DNA of 64,000 bases from Salinispora pacifica CNR114. Its GTDB lineage: Bacteria; Actinomycetota; Actinomycetes; Mycobacteriales; Micromonosporaceae. The stretch lies in assembly GCF_000514775.1 (NCBI RefSeq), contig NZ_AZWO01000011.1:1-64000 (forward strand), in the 5' to 3' direction. A program made the translations under genes and the position numbers. The notes under the pieces are model-generated. The model did not search any database, was not told where the DNA came from, and saw only the letters and a program-made list of their open reading frames with translations. This document shows, piece after piece, positions 57,685-64,000 of the stretch; position 1 is the stretch's first letter, and each line of letters starts with the position of its first letter.

Positions 57685-58846
57685 TCGCGCGCCCCCCGCT
57701 GTGGTTGCGACCCTCGATGAGCTCGGCGAAGCGGTCGAACAGGTAGTCCGCGTCGTGCGGACCGGCCGCCGCCTCCGGGTGGTACTGAACGGTGAAGGCG
57801 GGCACGTCGCGCGCCCGCAGCCCCTCGACCACGTTGTCGTTGAGGCAGACGTGCGAGACCTCGATCCCGCCGAACTCGGACTCGATCACCCGGTCCGGCA
57901 CGACGGCCCCCGGCTCGGCACCGGGGAACGCGACGGCGAAACCGTGGTTGTGGCTGGTCACCTCGACCTTGCCGGTTGCCCGGTCGAGCACCGGCTGGTT
58001 GATCCCGCGGTGGCCGTAACCGAGCTTGTACGTGCCGAATCCCAGTGCCCGACCGAGGATCTGGCTGCCGAAGCAGATGCCGAAGAGCGGCACACCGCTG
58101 GCGAGCACCGCGCGCGCCAGGGCCACCGGCCCGTCGGCGGTCGCCGGGTCACCGGGGCCGGGCGAGAGGAAGATCGCGTCCGCGCCGGTGGCCCGCATCT
58201 CGTCGATACCCGAGTGCGCCGGCAGGACATGGGTGGTGACACCCCGTGCCGCGAGCCGCCGGGGCACGTTTCGCTTGATGCCGAGGTCCAGGGCGGCGAC
58301 GGTGAACCGGTGCTCCCCCTGCGCCTCGACCACGTACGGCTGCGGGGTGGTCACCTCGGCGGAGAGGTCCGCGCCGACCATCGGGGGGGCCTGCCGGACC
58401 CGGGCCAGCAGCGCCTGCGGGTCGGTCTCGACGCTGGAGACCCCGACCCGCATCGCGCCCCGCTCCCGCAGGTGCCGGGTGAGCGCCCGGGTGTCCACAC
58501 CGCTGATGCCGACCACCCCCTCGGCGGCGAGCCGGTCCTCCAGGCCGCCGGTGGCTCGCCAGTTCGAGCCGATCCGGGCGGGGTCACGGACCACGTACCC
58601 GGCGACCCAGATCCGGCCGGACTCGTCATCCTCGCCGTTGACCCCGGTGTTGCCGATGTGCGGCGCGGTCTGCACCACCACCTGCCGGTGGTAGGACGGG
58701 TCGGTGAGCGTCTCCTGGTAGCCGGTCATCCCGGTGTTGAAAACCGCTTCGCCAAAGGTCTCCCCGACGCTGCCGTACGCCTCACCGTGGAACGTGCGCC
58801 CGTCCTCCAGGACGAGGATCGCCGATCGCCGCCTCACGCCACGCAC
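57677..58846 (-). CDS. carA: carbamoyl-phosphate synthase small subunit
   Basis: The glutaminase subunit (389 residues) feeding ammonia to CarB. The N-terminal domain ([20 protein letters not shown]) is followed by the class I amidotransferase with nucleophile Cys in [12 protein letters not shown] and the His-Glu pair in [13 protein letters not shown]. The start is GTG 58846; GTG 58837 is an alternative. It lies between pyrC and carB. Confidence 0.97.
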   Translation of the reverse strand: MRGVRRRSAILVLEDGRTFHGEAYGSVGETFGEAVFNTGMTGYQETLTDPSYHRQVVVQTAPHIGNTGVNGEDDESGRIWVAGYVVRDPARIGSNWRATGGLEDRLAAEGVVGISGVDTRALTRHLRERGAMRVGVSSVETDPQALLARVRQAPPMVGADLSAEVTTPQPYVVEAQGEHRFTVAALDLGIKRNVPRRLAARGVTTHVLPAHSGIDEMRATGADAIFLSPGPGDPATADGPVALARAVLASGVPLFGICFGSQILGRALGFGTYKLGYGHRGINQPVLDRATGKVEVTSHNHGFAVAFPGAEPGAVVPDRVIESEFGGIEVSHVCLNDNVVEGLRARDVPAFTVQYHPEAAAGPHDADYLFDRFAELIEGRNHSGGRANA

Positions 58847-58895
58847 CCCGCACTCCGGGCCACGCGGTACTGCCCCACCGCACTCCGTACTCGAA

Positions 58896-60173
58896 TCACT
58901 TCACTGCCTTTCCGTCCAGAACCGTCGCCTCGCCGCGCAGGAAGGTCGCCACGATGCGACCCGGCAGCGTCATGCGGGCGTACGGGGTGTTGCGGCTGCG
59001 GCTGGCCAACTCGGTCGGCTCGATGACGCGACGCGCCGCCGGATCCACCAGAGTCAGGTTCGCCGGTGCCCCCGGCGCCGGGTCGTGGCCGTGTTCGGTG
59101 AGGCCAGCGATCCGAGCGGGGGTGCGGGACATCCGCTCGGCGATGAGGTCCCACCGCGGGCCGAGCACGTCCAGCGTGATGGAGAGCGCCGTCTCCAGGC
59201 CGAGCATTCCCGGCCGGGCATACGCCCACTCGCACTCCTTGTCCTCCACGGCGTGCGGGGCGTGGTCGGTGGCGACGATGTCCACCACCCCCTCGGCCAA
59301 CGCGGTGCGCAGCGCGGCGACATCGGCGGCCGTCCGCAGCGGCGGATTGACCTTGTAGACCGGGTCGTAGGTGACGGCCTTTTCGTCGGTCAACAACAGG
59401 TGGTGCGGGGTGACCTCGGCGGTGACCTGAACGCCGCGGGCCTTGGCCTGCCGCAGCACGTCGACGCTGCCGGCGGTGGAGACGTGGCAGATGTGCAGGC
59501 GGCTCCCCACGTGCTCGGCGAGCAGCACGTCCCGGGCGATGATCGCCTCCTCGGCGACCGCCGGCCAGCCCGTCAGGCCGAGCCGGGTGGAGATCTCCCC
59601 CTCGTGCATCTGGGCGCCCTCGGTGAGCCGCGGCTCCTCGGCGTGCTGGGCGACGATGCCGTCGAACGCCTTCACGTACTCCAGGGCCCGGCGCATCAAC
59701 CGCGGGTCGGCGACGCAGTGTCCGTCGTCGGAGAAGATCCGGACCCGGGCGGCGGAGTCGGCCATCGCGCCCAACTCGGCCAGACGCTCGCCGGCCAGCC
59801 CGACGGTGACCGCCCCGATCGGCTGCACGTCCACCAGCCCGGCCTCCCGGCCCAGCCGCCAGACCTGCTCGACCACCCCGGCGGTGTCGGCGACCGGGGA
59901 GGTGTTCGCCATCGCGCAGACCGCCGTGTAGCCGCCGAGCGCCGCGGCCCGGGAGCCGGTCTCGACGGTCTCGGCGTCTTCCCGGCCGGGCTCGCGCAGA
60001 TGGGTGTGCAGGTCCACCAGGCCGGGCAGCGCAACCAGGCCGGTGCCGTCAACCGTGACCGCGCCGGGGGCCGTCAGCCCCACGCCGGTCTCGGCCACGA
60101 CGCCCTCGCGGATCAGCAGGTCGGTCGGCGTGGCGCCGAGGACGCTCACATTGGTGATCAGATAGGCGGTCAC
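58896..60173 (-). CDS. pyrC: dihydroorotase
   Basis: Cyclises carbamoyl aspartate. The 425-residue class I dihydroorotase has the metal motif [16 protein letters not shown], metal-His segments [10 protein letters not shown] and [10 protein letters not shown], and the catalytic Asp in [12 protein letters not shown]. The GTG start overlaps the pyrB stop (GTGA). Confidence 0.97.
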   Translation of the reverse strand: MTAYLITNVSVLGATPTDLLIREGVVAETGVGLTAPGAVTVDGTGLVALPGLVDLHTHLREPGREDAETVETGSRAAALGGYTAVCAMANTSPVADTAGVVEQVWRLGREAGLVDVQPIGAVTVGLAGERLAELGAMADSAARVRIFSDDGHCVADPRLMRRALEYVKAFDGIVAQHAEEPRLTEGAQMHEGEISTRLGLTGWPAVAEEAIIARDVLLAEHVGSRLHICHVSTAGSVDVLRQAKARGVQVTAEVTPHHLLLTDEKAVTYDPVYKVNPPLRTAADVAALRTALAEGVVDIVATDHAPHAVEDKECEWAYARPGMLGLETALSITLDVLGPRWDLIAERMSRTPARIAGLTEHGHDPAPGAPANLTLVDPAARRVIEPTELASRSRNTPYARMTLPGRIVATFLRGEATVLDGKAVK

Positions 60174-61096
60174 CGGTTGTTCCCTCCGAGCAGCAGGTAG
60201 AGGACGGCCATCCGGACGGAGACGCCGTTGGCGACCTGTTCGACAATGGTGGAGCGGGGCGAGTCGGCCACCTCCGAGGTGATCTCCATGCCCCGATTCA
60301 TCGGGCCGGGGTGCATCACGATCGCGTGCTCCGGCAGCCGCCGCATCCGCGAGCCGTCCAGGCCGTAACGGCGGGCGTACTCACGGGCGGAGGGAAAGTA
60401 GGAGTCGTTCATGCGTTCCCGCTGCACGCGCAGCATCATGACCACGTCCGACTGCGGCAGCACCGAGTCCAGGTCGTAGCAGACGGCGGCGCCGGGCGCG
60501 AGGGCCGCGGCGATGTCCACCGGGATCAGCGGGGGTGGGCCGACCAGGGTGACCTTGGCGCCGAGGGTGGAGAGCAGCAGGACGTTGGAGCGCGCCACCC
60601 GGCTGTGCAGCACGTCACCGACCACCGCCACCGACAGACCGGCGAGCCGACCCAGCCGGGAACGCATCGTGTACGCGTCGAGTAGCGCCTGGGTGGGGTG
60701 CTCGTGCGTCCCGTCGCCGGCGTTGACGACCGAGCCGTCAACCCAGTCGGCCAGCTGGTACGGGGCGCCGGAGGCGGGGTGCCGGACGACGACGGCGTCC
60801 GCGCCCATCGCCTGGAGGGTGAGCGCGGTGTCCTTGAGGCTCTCGCCCTTGGCGACGCTGGACCCCTTGACCGAAAAGTTGATCACGTCGGCACTGAGCC
60901 GCTTGGCGGCGGCCTCGAAGGAGATCCGGGTCCGGGTGGAGTCCTCGTAGAAGAGGTTCACCACGGTCCGGCCGCGCAGCGCTGGCAGCTTCTTGACCTC
61001 CCGCCCGGCCACGGTCGCCATCTCGGCGGCGGTGTCCAGGATCTCAAGGGCGGTGCCAGCGTCCAGGTCGGCGCAGGAGAGCAGGTGACGGATCAT
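60170..61096 (-). CDS. pyrB: aspartate carbamoyltransferase catalytic subunit
   Basis: Commits carbamoyl phosphate to pyrimidine synthesis. The 308-residue protein has the carbamoyl-phosphate loop [43 protein letters not shown] and [13 protein letters not shown]. No pyrI regulatory gene is present, as usual outside enterics. It begins 58 bases after pyrR and overlaps pyrC. Confidence 0.98.
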   Translation of the reverse strand: MIRHLLSCADLDAGTALEILDTAAEMATVAGREVKKLPALRGRTVVNLFYEDSTRTRISFEAAAKRLSADVINFSVKGSSVAKGESLKDTALTLQAMGADAVVVRHPASGAPYQLADWVDGSVVNAGDGTHEHPTQALLDAYTMRSRLGRLAGLSVAVVGDVLHSRVARSNVLLLSTLGAKVTLVGPPPLIPVDIAAALAPGAAVCYDLDSVLPQSDVVMMLRVQRERMNDSYFPSAREYARRYGLDGSRMRRLPEHAIVMHPGPMNRGMEITSEVADSPRSTIVEQVANGVSVRMAVLYLLLGGNNR

Positions 61097-61154
61097 GCGC
61101 CGAGCTCCCTTCCGGCCGCGACCAACGGGCGGCGCGGCACCGCGCACCGCGGGC

Positions 61155-61736
61155 TCACCGGTCACCGCCGTAGAGCCGGACCTCGTCCACGCCGTCGGGC
61201 TCGGCCAGGGTGACCCGGACACTCTCCGCGAGGGCGGTCGGGATGTTCTTACCCACGTAGTCGGCCCTGATGGGCAGTTCCCGGTGGCCGCGATCGACCA
61301 GGACGGCGAGTTGGACCGAGGCTGGCCGGCCGACGTCGTTCAGGGCGTCGAGTGCCGCCCGCACGGTCCGGCCGGAGAAGAGGACATCGTCGACGAGGAC
61401 GACCCGCCGGCCGTCGATGCCGCCGGCGGGAACGTCGGTGGGGCCGACGGCGCGGGTGCCGTGCTGACGCAGATCGTCCCGGTAGAGGGTGATGTCGAGC
61501 ACGCCGACCGGGACATCCACCCCCTCGAAGGCGCTGATCCGGGCGGCGAGCCGCCGGGCGAGCGGTACGCCCCGGGTGGGGATTCCGAGCAAGACGGTCT
61601 GTCGGGCGCCCTGGGTCTTCTCAAGGATCTGGTGGGCGATGCGGTCCACCACGCGCTGCACGTCGGCGCTGGTGAGTATCACCTTCACCGAGGGTTGTCG
61701 GGTGGTCGGTGAGTGGGCAGCCGGTGGGTACGCCAC
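61155..61736 (-). CDS. pyrR: pyrimidine operon regulator / uracil phosphoribosyltransferase
   Basis: The 193-residue PyrR binds pyr mRNA in response to UMP and has UPRT activity. It has VLTSADVQ-like [36 protein letters not shown] and the PRPP loop [16 protein letters not shown] 61736 has GGAGG seven bases upstream and gives the common N terminus AYPPAA. It heads the pyr operon. In actinobacteria PyrR is thought to repress translation at the leader; the short leader here shows no clear terminator. Confidence 0.97.
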   Translation of the reverse strand: MAYPPAAHSPTTRQPSVKVILTSADVQRVVDRIAHQILEKTQGARQTVLLGIPTRGVPLARRLAARISAFEGVDVPVGVLDITLYRDDLRQHGTRAVGPTDVPAGGIDGRRVVLVDDVLFSGRTVRAALDALNDVGRPASVQLAVLVDRGHRELPIRADYVGKNIPTALAESVRVTLAEPDGVDEVRLYGGDR

Positions 61737-61938
61737 GGCGGACCTCCTTCCCCGCCTCACGGGACGGGTCGTTAAAGGATGTCGGAGTGACCGGCGCGGA
61801 CCGCGAACGGACCGGACCGGGGCTTCGGGCAACGTTACCAGTGGTCACCGTCTCGACCGTCGCCGGCCGAGGGCCCGGCGACAGAACGGCAAAACCGGGA
61901 CAACTCACCCAGGATGAACCGGGAATGTCCACGACCAC

Positions 61939-61980
61939 TTGACCGGCTGTCCCAATCCCCGTACCGTCACGCTCCGTAGC
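61939..61980 (+). promoter_or_regulatory. bldD promoter with BldD-like operator
   Basis: TTGACC (61939-61944), 17 bases, TACCGT (61962-61967) form a plausible promoter. GTCACGCTCCGTAGC (61966-61980) agrees with 7 of 9 defined positions of the BldD consensus nTnACnCwGnGTnAn and overlaps the -10 end and start site. This placement fits the known autorepression of bldD in Streptomyces. Confidence 0.6.
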
Positions 61981-62020
61981 GATCGACGGGAGAACCCCGA
62001 GCAGCACTGGGAGTGTCCGA

Positions 62021-62509
62021 ATGCCCTCTGAGTACGCCAAGTCGCTGGGCGCCCGCCTGCGCTCCATTCGCCAGCAGCAGGGCCTGTCCCTGCAGGGCGT
62101 AGAGGAAAAGTCCAACGGACGGTGGAAGGCCGTCGTGGTTGGCTCGTACGAACGCGGCGACCGAGCCGTCACCGTGTCCCGCCTCGCCGAGCTGGCCGAC
62201 TTCTACCGTGTTCCCGTCTCCGAGCTGCTGCCCGACGGCAGTGGCGTCCGCCACGAGCCCACCAGCAAGATCGTGCTGGACCTCGAGCGGCTCTACGACG
62301 AGGCCTCGGAGGACCTCGCCTACGTCGCCCGGTACGCCCGCGCGATCCAGCAGCAGCGCGGCGACTACAACGGCCGGGTGCTGTCGATCCGCGCCGACGA
62401 CCTGCGCGCCCTGGCGATCGTCTACGACGCCTCGCCGTCTGGCCTGATCGAGCGGCTGAACGAGCACGGCGTCCTCGTCGCCGACCCGCGGGCGTTCTTC
62501 GCCTCCTGA
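62021..62509 (+). CDS. bldD: developmental regulator BldD, c-di-GMP responsive
   Basis: A master repressor of sporulation genes, 162 residues. The N-terminal XRE helix-turn-helix (SLGARLRSIRQQQGLSLQGV, then AVVVGSYERGDRAVTVSRLA) binds DNA. The C-terminal domain has the c-di-GMP signature RGD-x8-RxxD exactly: RGD at 113-115 and RADD at 124-127. c-di-GMP would thus lock it as a DNA-binding dimer. GGGAG precedes the ATG. It is transcribed divergently from pyrR and ends at a perfect terminator. Confidence 0.98.
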   Translation: MPSEYAKSLGARLRSIRQQQGLSLQGVEEKSNGRWKAVVVGSYERGDRAVTVSRLAELADFYRVPVSELLPDGSGVRHEPTSKIVLDLERLYDEASEDLAYVARYARAIQQQRGDYNGRVLSIRADDLRALAIVYDASPSGLIERLNEHGVLVADPRAFFAS

Positions 62510-62522
62510 GTAGCGCCACCCG

Positions 62523-62556
62523 AAAAGGGCCCGTGCCGGTCGGCACGGGCCCTTTT
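62523..62556. terminator. bidirectional intrinsic terminator
   Basis: AAAAGGGCCCGTGCC and its exact complement (62542-62556) form a 15-bp stem with a 4-base loop. The A-run and T-run at the ends serve both directions, between convergent bldD and nusB. Confidence 0.95.
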
Positions 62557-62614
62557 GCCTATCCGGTCGCGCTCGCGGCCAGCTCGCTTTCGAGCCAGCG
62601 CCCCGGGGCGGCGG

Positions 62615-63049
62615 CTACCGGGTAGCGTACTCCGCGATCCGGCCGAGAATGCCGTTGAGGAACCGCGGTGAATCGTCGGTCGACATCTGCCGGGCCAGCT
62701 CCACCGCCTCGCTGATCGCCACCGCGTCGTCGATCTCGTCCACGTAGAGCAGCTCGTAGACCGCGATCCGGGCGAGGTTCCGATCAACGGTCGGCATCCG
62801 GTCCAGCGTCCACCCCTCGGCGTAGCTGGCGATCAGCTCGTCAACCCGGTCCAGGTGGGCAGCGACCCCCTCAACCAAGCTAACCGCGTATCCCAGATGC
62901 TCCGGTCGGGGCTTCTCGATCCGCTCCACGTAGCCGGCGAGAACCTCAACCGGTGGACGGCCCCGCAGGTCCGCCTCGAAGAGCACGTCCAGCGCCCGTT
63001 TGCGCGCCTTGCGACGCGCCGGCATCTGCTGCTTGGGCCCCTCGGCCAT
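62615..63049 (-). CDS. nusB: transcription antitermination factor NusB
   Basis: The 144-residue NusB binds boxA RNA with S10 during rRNA antitermination. It has ARRKARKRALDVLFEADLRG at the N terminus, LDRMPTVDRNLARIAVYELL and VAISEAVELARQMSTDDSPR, ending FLNGILGRIAE. It overlaps the efp stop by one base. Its site of action would include the rrn leader box at 197-211. Confidence 0.97.
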   Translation of the reverse strand: MAEGPKQQMPARRKARKRALDVLFEADLRGRPPVEVLAGYVERIEKPRPEHLGYAVSLVEGVAAHLDRVDELIASYAEGWTLDRMPTVDRNLARIAVYELLYVDEIDDAVAISEAVELARQMSTDDSPRFLNGILGRIAEYATR

Positions 63050-63606
63050 CAGGCACGGCCGAGGTAACGGCCGTCGCGGGTGTCGACCTTGATCTTCTCG
63101 CCGGTGGTGATGAAGAGCGGCACCTGCACGGTCGCGCCGGTCTCGACCGTGGCCGGCTTGCTGCCGCCGGTCGAACGGTCTCCCTGGAGCCCCGGCTCGG
63201 TGTATGTGATCTCGAGCACCACACTGGTCGGCAGCTCCACGTAGAGCGGCACCCCCTCGTGGGTGGCGACCGTCGCCTCGGCCTCGGGGAGCAGGTAGTT
63301 CGCAGCCTCGCCGACCGTGTCACCGAGCACATTGATCTGGTCGAACGTCTCCAGGTCCATGAAGACGAAGTCCTCGCCGTCGGCGTACAGGTACTGCATC
63401 GTACGCTTGTCAACGGTCGCGGTCTCGACCTTGGTGCCCGCATTGAAGGTCTTGTCGACCACCTTGCCGGAGAGCACGTTCTTCAGCGTGGTACGCACGA
63501 ACGCACCACCCTTTCCGGGCTTGACGTGCTGGAACTCGACGACGGCCCAGAGCTCACCGTCGAGGTTGAGTACCATGCCGTTTTTCAGGTCGTTGGTGGT
63601 GGCCAT
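63049..63606 (-). CDS. efp: elongation factor P
   Basis: Relieves ribosome stalling at polyproline. The 185-residue, three-barrel protein has the conserved loop [17 protein letters not shown], with tip Lys32, the residue modified in some bacteria. It also has the C-terminal signature [12 protein letters not shown]. It is upstream of nusB in the order aroQ-efp-nusB typical of actinobacteria. Confidence 0.98.
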   Translation of the reverse strand: MATTNDLKNGMVLNLDGELWAVVEFQHVKPGKGGAFVRTTLKNVLSGKVVDKTFNAGTKVETATVDKRTMQYLYADGEDFVFMDLETFDQINVLGDTVGEAANYLLPEAEATVATHEGVPLYVELPTSVVLEITYTEPGLQGDRSTGGSKPATVETGATVQVPLFITTGEKIKVDTRDGRYLGRA

Positions 63607-63702
63607 TTCCTGCCTTGATCATAAGGTGGCGGACAGACCCGGCAAGTCTACTAGGCCGTGTTTGGGCAGGCTCGCCCGAGCAGGCCGCGGCCCCACCGGC
63701 GA

Positions 63703-64000
63703 TCAGCGGGCCTGGGCCGCCAGGTGGTGCAGAGCCAGGCGGTAGCCGTCCACGCCCAGCCCACAGATCACCCCGGTCGCCACCGCCGAGACCACCGAGT
63801 GGTGCCGGAACGCCTCCCGGGCATGAATGTTGGAGAGGTGCACCTCGACCAACGGGGCGCGCAGCAGGGCGCAGGCGTCCCGCACCGCGATCGAGTAGTG
63901 CGACCAGGCGGCGGGATTGAGCACCACGCAAGCGCCCAGGTCAGCAGCCTCGTGCAGCCAGCCGAGCAGCTCGTGCTCGGCGTCGGTCTGCCGGACGACC
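63703..64000 (-). CDS. aroQ: 3-dehydroquinate dehydratase type II (partial, 5' end beyond window)
   Basis: C-terminal two thirds of the type II shikimate-pathway dehydratase. Visible are the segment [20 protein letters not shown], then [18 protein letters not shown] (substrate-binding Asn), [19 protein letters not shown] (catalytic His region) and [14 protein letters not shown]. The start codon and N-terminal active-site loop lie past position 64000. It sits 96 bases upstream of efp. Confidence 0.95.
   Translation of the reverse strand, partial: VVRQTDAEHELLGWLHEAADLGACVVLNPAAWSHYSIAVRDACALLRAPLVEVHLSNIHAREAFRHHSVVSAVATGVICGLGVDGYRLALHHLAAQAR

Overview
This window comes from a high-G+C actinobacterium, most likely a member of the Micromonosporaceae (Salinispora/Micromonospora group). 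The evidence is the 5' end of a 16S rRNA gene with actinobacterial leader sequences, strongly GC-biased third codon positions, many GTG starts with 4-nt ATGA/GTGA gene overlaps, BldD and actinobacterial mIHF, an XRE-DUF397 pair, and a helicase-degenerate PriA. The genus is an inference; no marker here was compared with a database.

Layout. 1-710: the 5' end of an rRNA operon on the minus strand, with its leader and a near-consensus promoter. 710-9400: tyrS, a hotdog thioesterase, two acetyltransferase-type proteins, two tandem-domain universal stress proteins with DosR-like upstream boxes, and an ABC exporter (permease frameshifted) divergent from a DesK/NarL-type two-component system. 9400-11250: an accessory patch with a three-gene operon of tiny proteins divergent from an XRE regulator and a DUF397 protein. 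11300-14540: mpg, divergent from a large ligase-carrier-acyltransferase gene that has an IdeR/DtxR iron box over its promoter.

14600-23200: a complete, overlapping arginine operon argC-J-B-D-F-R-G-H with an ARG box upstream of argC. 23300-29530: pheST, a SpoU-type RNA methyltransferase, and infC-rpmI-rplT. 29840-36300: a PH-domain protein, hisE-hisG and the riboflavin operon ribD-ribE-ribM-ribBA-ribH under an FMN riboswitch. 36300-45000: a GGDEF response regulator, rpe, a septum-formation-type lipoprotein, rsmB-fmt-def, a cytochrome P450 and a kinase/ParB-like fusion.

45000-61740: one long minus-strand block, pyrR-pyrB-pyrC-carA-carB-pyrD-bioA-pyrF followed by mihF, a degenerate gmk, rpoZ, coaBC, metK and priA. 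61900-64000: bldD with its own BldD-like box, then nusB, efp and the 3' part of aroQ.

Most of the window is housekeeping: arginine, pyrimidine, riboflavin, histidine and coenzyme A/SAM synthesis, plus translation. The points most worth following are the iron-box-controlled adenylation-carrier-acyltransferase protein, the guanylate kinase homologue lacking the P-loop lysine and lid, the kinase/ParB-like fusion, the XRE/DUF397/small-protein cluster, and several regulatory sites (FMN riboswitch with a Shine-Dalgarno-proximal hairpin, non-canonical infC start, operators near the two-component system and the Usp genes).
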